Shown here piece after piece: positions 11,688-23,300 of a DNA stretch of 64,000 nt (position 1 is its first letter; every line of letters starts with the position of its first letter). The notes under the pieces are model-generated. The model did not search any database. It was given only the letters and a program-made list of their open reading frames with translations, and was not told where the DNA came from. Origin of the DNA: Takakia lepidozioides (taxonomy: Eukaryota > Streptophyta > Takakiopsida > Takakiales > Takakiaceae); the NCBI GenBank assembly GCA_030704615.1, contig CM060732.1, positions 13,206,001-13,270,000 of the forward strand, read 5' to 3'. A program made the position numbers and the translations under genes.

Positions 11688-14600
11688 CTACAAAAGTTCG
11701 TATCGCTCAATAAAGGAGGAAGGGTCCCGCAGGGTTTTTTTGGCCCGCCAATAGACTGCAGTTGCAGCCTCACTGTGCCCGGCCTGGCATCAATCCAAAA
11801 TCACAACCCTGACCAGTCAGATCTCTCTCTCGTGTTCTCTCTTACAAAGTTAGTGATAAGATTCCCTGAACTTGTTTCCAGTTTGTGACATGGGTGAGAA
11901 GCTTCAGGATGACCTGCAAGGCCTACCTACTCTGGGCCCAAGACTGGAATTTTAGGGGCCTGTCTTTGACCAATAAACAGATGCAGCAGAGAGGCAAGGG
12001 AGATTGCCAATATCTGATGTGTGGGCGGCCTGAAGACAATATTAATTTTCTGATACAATGTCCAGGGTATTTTCATGAATAGACTCTTCAGGACCATCAA
12101 GAACATAGCCCTGCAGCTCTCTTCACCAACTTTCCAAATCTGGAGGCTGAGCCTAGAGCCCTGGCCCTGTTGGGGTCTAACTGCTGGGCAGATCACACAC
12201 AACAGATTGATGCTTGTGTGAAGGACTTCCCAGAGCTCTTATTTTACCCAAACTGGGTGCAGGGTTGATGGCCACAAGGCTGCAGCAAACAACATCTTAT
12301 GAGTACATTCTCTCTCTCTCTCTCTCTCTCAATCTTGTTCTCTGTTTGCAGTCTGTTCTACTTGTGGTTCTACTTGTGCTTGCTTGCTTGCTTTCTTTCT
12401 TTCATGCTCATTATAAAGTACCAATTCATTTCATTTCATGCTCCCTTCTTTTTCTTCAAGAGACCCCAAATAGAAATCTAGTAATCTGAGTCTCTACTTG
12501 TCTACTTACCTGATATCATACAACACAAACACATCTAAGATACCACAAACCTGACTGACCCGTTGGGTCATGGTACCTGCTTGACTGCAACAACTGTCAC
12601 AGGTAGAACTCTATTCAGTCGGGCATGTGACGAAAGGTTTACTAATTTGCAGACTTATTAGGTCCCAGAGGCTTGGGCCACGTGATGTTATCTCCTCACT
12701 AACATGCGTCACCTCCTGTATAGAATGTGTTTGTTAGGGCTTTTTGAGATTCCATCTTTCAACAGATCTAGATGACCTCAAGTCAAAAGAGTATTTACTA
12801 GCTGGCCCTAATATCTCCTCTACTAGAAAACCTCAATTCAAATCAAAGTTACCTTCCTCTCCTGACCACAGTACTCCAGCCATAGTTCCTCATCTGTTTG
12901 CCCATACACTTCAACTGCCGAATTGAACAGCTTGCGCATGTGTTGGAATGCTTCAGTGTTCCCAATGGCCACTATCCTGGCCTCAATGGCAATACACTGC
13001 CTGAAAAGCTCCACACTTGGGCCCGGCAGTGCTAAAAGTCTGGAACACCCAGAGAGACAGATATTGTCAGTGACCACAACCTTGAGTTGCATCCCATATC
13101 ATCTCCCACCATGGTAATCTTGTTGAGACAAATACATGACCTAGTCAAGAAGATACTTGCCGTTTGTAAGTTTGACGAGCTCGCTCAAGGCCTTGAGAAT
13201 GGAGGACCCAATCAACCAGAGAGCTCACGACCTCAGCGCCAGCTCGGTGGCCTCCACCACCCGCTACGGCTGTCTCTAACATTTGTTTTGACGAGCTCGC
13301 TCAAGGCCTTGAGAATGGAGGACCCATGCAACAAGAGCTCACGACCTCAGCGCCAGCTCGGTGGCCTCCACCACCCGCTACGGCTGTCTCTAACATTTGT
13401 AGCAGCAAATCAAAGTGGCCCTCTTGCCCCCACAAAACCTCAAAGGCCTGCAATGTGCATTCATACAGGCACACCGACAGGCTTAGACCAATATACCCAG
13501 ATCAGACAACACTCCTCAGTCATACAGTTTTGAAAGTTGAAAAAGATGCATCAAAGACAGTCTAAAGCCTCATACAGAAAAGCGCCTTAGACGACTTCAT
13601 TGTGCCCATGGCAATATGATTTGAAGGCTATCTGCAGAGGCAGAATTGGAAGGCTATTTTAGTTGAGGGAAAGAATGGGCCTCGTAGACAACGAAGACCA
13701 AGTGAGTACAAAATGGTTTGTCTTTACTTGGCAGTACGGTATCAAGGCTATCTCAAATCTGAACCATATATTCTTACACACATTACAACACATTCCTTGA
13801 TAGAGAAAGTAAAACAGATTTGCATTAGCTGATCACAAGGACTTCAACATACCATATGCCAAAGCGGCTTGGCCTCAGCAATTGGAAGCTTCAATGCTTG
13901 CCTGAAAAGCTTTGCCAGACCATCCCCCTCACGTGCCTCCAAAGCCAGTGAACATCTGCTCTCTATTGAAAGAAAGAGCGTCCAAATCTTCGCTGATCGG
14001 TCTAATGTATTCCCCTCAATACAAAACTGTCGAGCAAGTGCCCTGGCCTCTTCCACATTTCCCCAATGCATTAAAAGCACCAAATGACCTTGCGCAAGAA
14101 TCTCACTTTCAACTCCAGCTGCCTCTGCACGCTTGTATAGTCCAAGGAGAGCCTCTGCAACTCCATTTTCATCACAGTCTTGCTCCATTGTTGTTGGGGC
14201 AGGCTTGCTGTCTGACATGTTGTTGGGGCAGGCTTGCTGTCTGATATTTTGAAAAGTGTGTGCCACAAAGTTGTAACTTGAATAACTTGTGCTAGTATAG
14301 CTGTCATGGTTAGAGTAATGTGGACATGCACAGGGTTTGAAAGAGGCAATAACAAAATGAGGAGAACATTCTTAAGGCAGACATTTAAAGGACGGCATAA
14401 CTGACATGGAAGGGCTCAAGTGACAATAATGGAAAAAAAATCTTTCAGAAGAAGTAGAGGCAAGAAAAGATCTCACCTTCACCGCCTCAATCCTACCCTT
14501 GGTAACACCCACCCCTTGCTTCTCAGCTTTGCCTAGGGCATGTCGAGCCCTCCAATCCCAACTACTTTCGTGTGCCGGAAAGTCTGTAGTCAAACTACCA

Positions 14601-16641
14601 CATATATCGGCCTCAAGTGCCCCTGCCTGCTCTAAATCAATGGTCTCAATCATTTCCAAAAACCGCTGCCGGAAAATGGGGTTGTCTGGGATTGCCACAA
14701 CTGCACTTCGATAGATTGCGCGGGCTATCTTATAACTTGCCTCATGCTGCACTGACGATATTCTCTCACTTTCCTGGTCTGCGACAGCTGCCTCTGCATC
14801 TTTCTCTACATCAGCACTAACTCCTTCAGCCGACCCCTGATAAACCTCCCCAGGATGATCAACCCCGTTACCAAACAAGCGCTCAGTTGGATCCGCATTA
14901 CAGAGCAACTTGATGGGTTCCCCATTTGCTTGGGGCCTGGTTGTCGGCCCTAGACCTAAAATCAACCGGCGAGCCCTCAGTTTCTGAGCGTACGTCAGTT
15001 CCAAGCGAAAATACTCCAGCCATAAAGTTTCAGAACGTGGACACATCCGGAGCCCTCGTTGCATAAGGGCACGTGCGGCAGTGACATTGAGATTATGTTC
15101 AAATTCCCAAGCGGCTGCATAAATCCACAAGCCAGGGACTGCTGAATGAAGCCGAAGTGCCTTTGTCACCACCTACAAGACAAAGTCTCATAATTCATGT
15201 CAACACTTGCCTCCTTGCTTACCCACAAGTTTGTTACATCCATGGATAAGAAACACATTGAACTACCAATAACTGAATGTCTATCAGGTTTCATGATGGT
15301 ATTTCAACCTGTCCAAGTCATGCTTAGTGAAGTATTGGGTTGAACACAAAGCTACACATAGGTTTGAATACAGCTCATCCAGTTACCAGTTACAAGAGTC
15401 TGCCTGCAAACCACTACCACTGTTGCAGAGGGCGTTTCAAATTCCCTTGTGCCCAGCAAATTTCACGTATAGGAGCCAAATGAAGCTAAAGCTCTTATAT
15501 CAGTTACCAGTTACAAGAGTTTGCCTGCAAACACTACCAATGCGACAGAAGGCTATTCAGCATCATTGTGCCTAGCAAATTTCAGGCCTAATGAAAGCCA
15601 AAGCTACTTGAAGTGAAATACATTGTGTCTAGTTCAGGGTTACAGTTGATTTTGTCATAGTGTTGCAAAATCCTACATTCAGCAAGCAAACATGATAAAT
15701 TAGAGACAATCACTGCATGCCATCATAACCCATAATCTTGGCATCCAGCATGCAACCAAGAGCACATCTACCTCTATTGCAAACGCATAAGAATTTCACC
15801 TTTTGCATTCGGCGGGAGCCCTTGGAGGAGCGGCAGTATTCCATATACCGCAGCCACAGGTCCAAATCTCCTTTGAATCTGGTGACTGCACGTTCGTAGA
15901 TCAACATGATGTGCATTGCACTCGAGCGGTCACATAGCGACGAGCGCCACCTCTCGCCGGTGGCCTTGATCTCCCGATGGAGTGCCTACGATGAAGCAAA
16001 GATTGGCATTTCAGTTGCCTCGGGAAAAATACATGTCTTGCACAAAAACCATGACACAAACACTCCATTGTCCAGTGCACTGGAACATTGATGTAGGCAT
16101 AACAAATCTAAGTTGAAATCGAAAAACCCTAAACCCTGAACCAGGCAAGAATCTTTTTCTTCTGTACGCAGTGTGTCTCGTAAAGTGGCTGTAATTAAGA
16201 CAGTAGACAGTTCGACAGTTAATAATCATTACTTCTTACCGGCCAAAGTGCAATGAAACATAGTGGGAATTTTAAACTTCAGGCCCACAAAATTCCGGTC
16301 TCCTCTCTCACTTCAAACTGGGAATCAAACTCTTGTATTCCCACTGCTAGGCAAGAGCGCTGAAATGAGTGACGCCCACCCTGACCCACGCCATCTTTGC
16401 AAGACGATGCGTTTGATAGTACCTTCTTTCTCAGCATCCGGAGGGCCTCCAGCTGTGTCTCGTATTCAACATAACGCAAATAGTCCTGCTTGAGTGTGGA
16501 ATGGCGCTTCAACAAATACTCAAAATCACGCCTCCTTTTCACAATCTCCTTGATCTCCGATCTGGAAAACAGGCCCCGCTTTTCCAAGTCATCCAGCTCT
16601 GGAAGCATACGCTCCAGATGATACTGCACCGTGTCCGCCAT
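11688..16641 (-). CDS. UTP6: UTP6: U3 snoRNP / SSU-processome HAT-repeat protein
   Basis: Exons recognised in phase: 16641-16423, 15985-15800, 15172-14477, about 14236-13853, 13447-13161, 13039-12853 and 11783-11688. The N-terminus (MADTVQYHLERMLPELDDLE, then RRRDFEYLLKR) and the half-a-TPR blocks (LIYERAVTRFKGDLDLWLRY, ALRLHSAVPGLWIYAAAWEF, then ELFRQC) match UTP6. The last exon contains VYWRAKKTL and ends IERYELL. UTP6 is a nucleolar scaffold needed for 18S rRNA processing. Exon 5 contains an internal tandem duplication with a premature TGA at 13303-13301. If one copy is removed, the exon is 173 nt and fits both neighbours. Intron 5 starts with GC instead of GT. A HAT segment normally found between exons 3 and 4 was not found. 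As written the locus may encode a truncated protein; an assembly error is possible. Confidence 0.85.
11885..12270 (+). pseudogene. Possible LINE reverse-transcriptase tail remnant in UTP6 intron
   Basis: The plus strand, antisense within the last UTP6 intron, encodes a short frame containing CQYLMCGRPEDNINFLIQC. This looks like a decayed copy of the C-terminal zinc-binding region of plant non-LTR reverse transcriptases (Cys, Cys-Gly, a position usually His, then Cys). A stop follows, and the frame continues in degenerate form to about 12270. No reverse transcriptase core is visible. The assignment rests on one motif. Confidence 0.28.
12304..12331. repeat. CT microsatellite
   Basis: An uninterrupted run of TC dinucleotides in the last UTP6 intron. 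Confidence 0.85.
13171..13400. repeat. Exonic tandem duplication in UTP6
   Basis: Two adjacent copies, 13171-13286 (116 bp) and 13287-13400 (114 bp), both begin TTTGACGAGCTCGCTCAAGG on the plus strand and end in AACATTTGT. The right copy, upstream in the gene, differs around a short patch that nets a 2-bp loss. This shifts the frame and creates a TGA at 13303-13301. The left copy keeps the open frame (LVDWVLHSQGLERARQTYKR). Confidence 0.9.
14190..14247. repeat. 29-bp tandem duplication at a UTP6 3' splice site
   Basis: Units 14190-14218 and 14219-14247 differ by one base. On the gene strand each contains TCAGACAGCAAG, so candidate AG acceptors are duplicated 29 nt apart at the start of exon 4. 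Only the CAG ending at 14237 gives phase 0 with the preceding exon in the outer copy. Confidence 0.85.
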
Positions 16642-16664
16642 GCTGCTCTTCCCTGCTCTTCCCT

Positions 16665-16673
16665 AAACCCTAA
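16665..16673. promoter_or_regulatory. Telo-box near the UTP6 start
   Basis: The plus strand reads AAACCCTAA 24 bp upstream of the UTP6 ATG. Two further CCCTAGAATGCC repeats lie at about 16730-16760. Telo-boxes are common in plant promoters and leaders of ribosome-biogenesis genes, which fits UTP6. That it functions here is inference. Confidence 0.45.
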
Positions 16674-16889
16674 ACTACCTCCCCGTTCTCCTCCTCCTTC
16701 CTCCTCCTTCCATTTCCAAAACCCCTTAACCCTAGAATGCCTCAACCCTAGAATGCCTTCACGTTTCAAATTTGTAGCTCCAACGTTTATTTTATAGAAA
16801 AAAATAAACACAAATGAAACCCACCGCGCAGTGAATTCCAAGAGTTGAACCCAGCATCATCTAATGATAGATAAAAGAAATTCAAATAC

Positions 16890-17160
16890 TATTATATGAC
16901 AGATCAGTTGGTAGCTTGCCAGTTGCACACTTTAGACCTAGTGCACTGTGTGCCACCCACGTGATTCTGGGTTCGAATCCCGCTGCCTTGTCTGGTTTGG
17001 GTGAGTTCGGATCCTGCTACCCACCTGGTTTCGTAGCCTCTGGGTCTGGGGTTGGATCTCCTGCATATCTTCACGGCTCATAAATGAAAGAGGGTTAGTC
17101 TTTGAATTATGGGCTACCCAATCACTGTCAGGTTGCCTTAATTCGAAAATAAAATAACAA
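16890..17160 (+). mobile_element. tRNA-derived SINE
   Basis: The head has an A-box-like stretch (TCAGTTGGTAGCTTGCC, near 16904) and a perfect pol III B box GGTTCGAATCC at 16970-16980, spaced as in tRNA. A non-tRNA body follows, and the 3' end is A-rich (AAAATAAAATAACAAAA, near 17145). Part of the body (GGGTCTGGGGTT) recurs at about 17207, suggesting a second truncated copy. A related diverged head is at 48840-48890. The sequence is too degenerate and extended to be a functional tRNA gene. Confidence 0.6.
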
Positions 17161-17408
17161 AATCCACCAGTGGGTGTGTGGTATTATTGAGTTTCGCGGC
17201 CTTTGGGTCTGGGGTTCAATCTCCTGCGTGCCTGATTCAAAGGGCCTCCAGTACTTATATTCAAGGGATTGCCATCTTCATGTGAATCTTCAACTGCCCC
17301 TCTCTTCACACTCGCGTAACCACAAAGACAAGTCATGCATACCGGGAACAATACACGAGGCACATCATCGCTGCGACACGTGGGTATCCACGTGCGCGCT
17401 AGGCCAAC

Positions 17409-17417
17409 CGCGCTGCC
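17409..17417. repeat. Left target-site duplication of the MULE
   Basis: CGCGCTGCC abuts the left TIR. The right flank has CGTGCTGCC, so 8 of 9 bases match. Nine bp is the typical Mutator-superfamily duplication length. Confidence 0.7.
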
Positions 17418-18265
17418 CGGTCCCAATATGGATGTGGCTTGATTTTATTGCAGGCGTGGGAGCTGACGGGTACGGCCCGCGAGGTACAGCCGGAACCCCC
17501 GCTCCGGCAGCCTCATCGGCGAGCTGGACGCCCCATGTCAAATCATCCCCACCCCTCTGCCCGTTGCCCCGCCCCCGCCCCCGCCCGCTGCTCCCCGCGG
17601 CCCCCTGACCCGCGCCCGGGACCCCTGACCCCCGCCCCACCGCTGGCCGCCCGGCACCCCACAGCACCGCCCGATCTCCAGCCACGTGGCGGCCCCCTGC
17701 TGTGGATCCCCTCACTGGGTTGATCCCCCACCCCCATCTCCAGCCACGTGGCGCTACCCTGAACCGTCGATCCCCTCCCCATCCATCCAACCTCAATTGA
17801 ATGGATGACGGCCGGATGAAGGCCCCATGACGCGCCCATCGCCACGTGGCGCTCCCGCCGCCGTCGATCCCCTCCTCCCATCCACGGCGCGCTCCCCCCA
17901 GACGTCGCCGCTCCCCCCGACACGCCTTGATCCCCTTCCGGACCAGGAGTGATCCCCCAACCCTAATCACCCGCCACGTGCGGCTCCCCCAGACCGTCGA
18001 TCCCATGCGCATCCATCCGACCTCACAAACAGTGGATGTTGTGTGTCATCCGCCCCTCATCCCCCACCATCCTCCCGCTCCCCCCGTCGTCGATCCCCAC
18101 TTCCCATCGATGGCCCGATCCCCCGACACGTCGCCGGCCCCCCCCACCCCCCTCGGTTGATCCCCCGTCCAATGCGGTGTCTGATCCCCCTCCACCCATC
18201 GGACGGCACGTGGCGCTCCCCCCGCCGCCGATCCCCACTTCCCATCCACGGCGCAGTCCCCGACC
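17418..18265 (+). repeat. Left terminal inverted repeat of the MULE
   Basis: It matches the reverse complement of 31716-32556 over about 0.84 kb with scattered mismatches and small indels. It consists of GATCCCC and GCTCCCC words interspersed with GCCACGTGGCG G-box motifs (for example near 17684, 17742 and 17841). A subterminal module starting CACGTGGCGCTCC recurs near 17841, 18210 and 18469, so the repetition continues inside the TIR boundary to about 18640. Long open frames here are composition artefacts. Confidence 0.85.
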
Positions 18266-20180
18266 TGGCTTGATCCCCACTCCGGACCAGCAGTGATCCC
18301 CCACCCCTAATCGCCCGCCGCGTGCTGGTCCCCCGAACCGTCGATCCCCTGCTCATCCATCCAACCTCAAAACAAAGGATGTTCTGGTCATCCGCCCCTC
18401 ATCCCCCCGCCATCCCCCCGCGCAGTGGATGGGCGACGGCCGGATTAAGGCCCCATGGCACGCGCACCGCCACGTGGCGCTCCCCCCGCCGTCGATCCCC
18501 TCATCCCATCGGAGGCGGGATCCCCCGCAACTGGGTTGATCCCCCGCCCAGGGCGGGAGTGATCCCCCACTCCCAATCGTGCGCCACGTGGTTCTCCTCA
18601 AACCGTTGATCCCCTGCGCATCAATCTTACTTATAACCACTGCCGTTCACAGTGACACACCGCCACATCGCAATCCCCTCCGCCGTTGATCCTTCCAACG
18701 GTTAGAGGCCTGATCCCCCGAGCCCAGGCGCAGTCCCCCGGGCCTTCGACCATGGACGGCACAATCCCCGCGCTGTCGCTCCCCCCGCCTCGATTGATCC
18801 CCTCCTCCAATTCGGGGACTGATCCCCCTCCCCACATTTTCCGCCACGTGCTGCTCCACGGTGCCCTCCATGACATGTGGGCCACGTCGCGATCCCCTGG
18901 TCGTCGATCCCCCCCCCCCCCCGCCCCCTCACCGCACCGTCCATCCCCCTCAACCGCATGCCGGCACCCCCAATGTCGATCCTTTCCCGATCCCCTGCTC
19001 CCCCTAGGGACTAATCCCCCTTGGCCCTCTTCAACGTGATGTGGCCATCCCCCCGCCGTCCGATAGTTTTGCGCGATGGTCCACTGCGTGGCGCTCCCCC
19101 GGTCGTCCATCCCCCTCCCTGGTCTTGCCGCCGATCTCCTGCTTTGATCCCCCTTCGACCGATCCCCCAATCCCTTCCATTTCCAACGGTGGGTATCGCA
19201 CCACGTGGACCTGCATGTGATGTTCATTTCGTCGTGGAGGTAGGGTTCTCCATCTGGATTGAGCGAGGGTTTCCAGCTATCGTGCTTGTTCGTGCTCCTG
19301 CTTCGATGGGCTTGGGATGACCTGCCAGGGCCTCAATCGTGTGCGCTCTATGGCGTTTGTGATTCTCTTGCAACTCACGTCTTGCATACAATGCGTACAG
19401 GGGGTTTTCTTCTCTTCTTCTTCTTCTTCTTCTTCTTTTGTTGTTCTTTCTTGTTTGCCTCTTTCTTGTTTGTTGTTTGTTGTTTTTCAGCCTCAACTTC
19501 ATGTTTGTTTTTTCATACTACTTACCTTGCTAGATTCAAATGTGAACATCTGTGTATTGCAAAATCGAACATGGTTGGGTATCGAGCAGCTGAATAGGAT
19601 TGATGGAGGTTGGAGAGTCCAAGATGGTTGTATACCGGCCAGCTCATAATGCATGCACTTATAGGGATTTCTTTTTCGACCTAGCATGGTGTTTTACTCG
19701 TCCTACACAACGGTCTCTTCTCATGTTCCCTGCCCTTGCAGTTTAGGGTCCCCTTCCTCTTATGAGTTGTCTCCCTCCCTGAATCCGTCACTTGCAAACC
19801 CCCAAACATCCAATCCCTCCCGAGTTTTTGCTCCCCCACTGTTTGGTCCCCCCGCCGCTCCCCCTGTCTTCGGTGCCCACGTGTCACCTCCCTGACCACA
19901 GAATCGCCATGCATGTCATATCCAGTACTCTCCGCACATGTCAGCTCCCCTTTACTAACATCACCCCACATGTCTGGTCCCCCTACTTTGATCCCCATGT
20001 TCTGGGAGTGGCTAGGGGTTCGCTCCCCCTTCACATCTCCCCATGCCTGCTCCCCCTTATGACCGCCCAGATCTCCCCTCGTGTCGACATTAGTGATCCC
20101 CACTTTGGTGCTGTTGACACGTGTCCATCGACTGATCCCCTGCTCCCCCACATGCCCGCTCCCCTAGCTACACTGCACGT
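18266..20180. other. MULE 5' subterminal region and leader of the zinc-finger gene
   Basis: C-rich repeat modules (GATCCCC, GCTCCCC, CACGTG) continue to about 19220. From 19220 to 19680 the composition changes, with a CTT microsatellite near 19412-19440 and T-rich, intron-like sequence. C-rich words and CACGTG resume at 19800-20170. I see no credible coding exon here. Confidence 0.55.
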
Positions 20181-20380
20181 GCGGAATGTCTTCCTCGCGA
20201 AGCGACTCTTCGGTGGCGGCTCTTCGTTGTGGTTTTTCAGCTGCTCTATTCATATCCTCTTTGTTGTCTATGCTGTGTGTTTTCCTTTTGTTTGTTGCAA
20301 TCCGTGTGCTCTTCCTTGTTCTCTGGCTTCTGTTCCTTGCTTTTTATTTTCTGTATTTTGGCGTCGTGTGCTCGTTGCCG

Positions 20381-23300
20381 ATGGCGAAGACTAAGGTTGT
20401 TCCCCCTGAGGATGGTATGCTGGTTTTTTGGCACAAGCCTAAGAAAGGGGACGAGGTTCTTTTCTGGTATACGCCAACTGAGTGGGAGGAGATGATAGTG
20501 GAGGCAGAGGCGGACTTCAGAGTTCGTGTTGGCGCGAAACAAAGGAATCCCTATAAGTGCAAGTTTTGTGGGCGGCCCATGAAGGATAAGGTTAGGTTGA
20601 ATAGGCATGTCATTGATTGGGAGGGTTGTCCTTGGTTGAACATGGTGGATGGTTGGGACGAGGTTTAGTTGCCACTAAAACCCTGGCCCGCTGCCGAGTT
20701 CCCGAAGCAGGTTACTAATTTTGTGGAGAGGTTGAGAGGGTGTACAAACCCCAAAGCGAGGCGCGTACCAGGAGACGAGGTGTCCCCTACTGATCGGTAG
20801 CAGCAGCCCAAAGGAGCGAGAAAACGGAAGCTTGATGCGCCTGCACCATCACAAGTGGCTGCCCCTCACAAGAGGAGTAGCCATAGTGGGTCCAACACCG
20901 ATTTTGAGCGCACCAAACCAAAGAAGGGGGCAAAAAAGGTTAAGATTGTGACTACTTTACCCTCCGCCCATGAGAGACAAGCCAAAGTGCGGCCTGAACT
21001 TGCTGTCACTTGGAGTAGAAAGCCAAAGAAAAAATATCCCTACAGCCGTGAGCAGCCAGCAGCAGAAATGGGGGGGATCGGACATGGGGGGGATCCGTCT
21101 CAAAGTCAGGGGGGCCAGTCCGGAAAACAGCGAAGACACGCAGATGTGGGGGAGCAGACTACTCAGTACGACGAGGGGGAGCAGACTACTCATCAGGACG
21201 AGGGGGAGCAGCCTGGGAGCTCGGGGCATCTTGCAGGGGATGGGGCCATGGATATCGACCACGACACACCGCACCCGATCAGTCCTGCTGGAACATTTAT
21301 ACTCCTGCAACATGGACTTCTCCCTTCCAATTTTGCTGACCAGAATGATGAAAGATTATGGGATGTATTTGTGGATTTCGCATGGAGTGGAGGGTTTGCA
21401 AAGGGAGTGGAGAGGGCTGAACGCCGCTGGAGAAGATGGCTTCTACAAGAACAGGTTTGTTTCACCTCCCAATCTTAGTTTATGGCCATCTGCTCCCCCC
21501 AATAGTTTCCCGGGATTGCCCCCGGTTTGTAAATGCTCATTCTGTGTTGCATTTTTGCCTGCAGATCAATGCTTCCGCAGGAGAAATTGAGGCTGTGCGG
21601 AAATCAGTGCGGGCATGGAGCACCTGCAAAGACGGCGTTCCCTGTGCTCTATCCATTGGGCTGGAGTTGGAAGATTTTGAGAGCTACCTTGTGGGAAAGA
21701 TGAGTACCCCTATCGTAACACCCTCCTGTCCGGTGAATGTTGTTCCCCCCCCATCATGCCTGTCTCTGCTCCCCCTTCATCGTCTACCCCTCCCCGCCTC
21801 TGCTGCAAACAGGTCTGCTCGCCCCATATCAGGTCCCCCCACGTCATGTCCCCCTTGCACCGTTCCCCCCTCTTCTGCTCCCTCGACTTCTTTCAGGTCT
21901 GCTCCCCCCTCTGCTACTCCCCTCTCTACTGCTCCCCCCTCTTCCGGGCTGCTCTGGGTATTCGGGCACCGAAGGTTAGCTCCAAATTCTGCTCCCCCTC
22001 ATCTGTAGATCTCCAGTTTGATATTGTTGAACTATTGCTGGAGGAGCAGGACGTTTGACGTCTGCTTCCTGAATTCCCTCTCCTAAGAACTACCGAGGAA
22101 TCTGATGCCATTGTCACCTGGCTGAAATGTCAATGTCCAGCCCGACTGCCTCCGGTCCCTGTTCCCCTCCAAGTTTTTTCTACCATGGACCCTCGACCCC
22201 CTATTTCACACTTGTATCCTTTGGCCAATTTAAGACATGGCATCTTGCCCAGTCATATCATGATGCTTTTTGCACCGCATACTGCTCACAAACTGCCCTA
22301 CCATGGATTTGGACTCTTCTTGCATTGAGGTTGGCGGACGTTTGGGAATTTTCAGAATCAGGAGACTATGTTGAAAGAAGTGCTCCTGGCAGAGGGTCAG
22401 CTTAGATATGGTACAATGCAGGACAAAATGCAAATCGTTGACTCCTACCGAGCATTTCTTCGCATGGTGCGTGCCCGAGCGTTTCATGAATTTGCAGCAA
22501 CGAAAACCGCCCACTTCCAAGTTTTGTGGTGCAAGGGCAATGATGCCAAAGGGATACGACGTGCAGCCAAGGCCTGGGAGGATCTATTGTTTAGGCGGGA
22601 GCACATTGATTTGGGACGCTACGTGCATCTTTTGAGTAAGTGCATGCTTTGCCTCTCCAACAGTCTGTCATTGTGAAGATCAAAATTGGAATAGATAAAT
22701 GGGGGAGCAGACTTTACAGTCGGGGATCGGGGGATCAGGGATCACGGGGGTCAAAGCTAAGACACAAGCGCTTGTCTCTGTGATAGGTGAGGCTGAGGTA
22801 GCTGATGTTGGAGTTCAAAATGCCATGGAGGAGGTCTTACGAGCAAACAAGGTGTTGTTGGCGAGAAGACATGAACTATACGACCGACGAGTGTCACCAT
22901 ATGCCCCTCACCTTTCCCACATCGACGTGGACGCCTTCAATTCATCGCAGTTGTCCCACCATGCATCGCAGATGGCGTCGCCAACACCCTCACAGGTTGA
23001 AGACCTTCAAGCGTCTCATACAGAGACTTTTCAAGTGGAATCTCCGATGGCAGGTTTCTACACACCCATTGCGGAAGTTTATGTCAATCCCATCCCCTCT
23101 CATATTGTTCTGCCTCACAGTCTTCTTTTAGACTGCCGAAGGGAATATTCCTCTGCCCTCGTTGTCTCTGCTGCCCCCGCCTCTTCTCCCCTTCCTATCT
23201 CTGATCGCTCCCAAGGAGCGGCCCTCCTCTCTGCTACCCTCTCTGTCTCTGCTGCCCCATCATGTGATGTCCCCGCCGCTGCTCCCCTTCAAATCTGTGA

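Noticed and set aside
16900-16985. Functional tRNA gene
   Set aside because: A and B boxes are present, but no acceptor stem or anticodon arm can be drawn and the transcript would extend into a SINE body.
17174-19320. Many overlapping long ORFs on both strands, Pro/Arg/Gly-rich
   Set aside because: All six frames stay open because the sequence is C-rich and poor in stops. They are composed of repeat words and the inverted copy gives mirror-image ORFs. No conserved domain is present.
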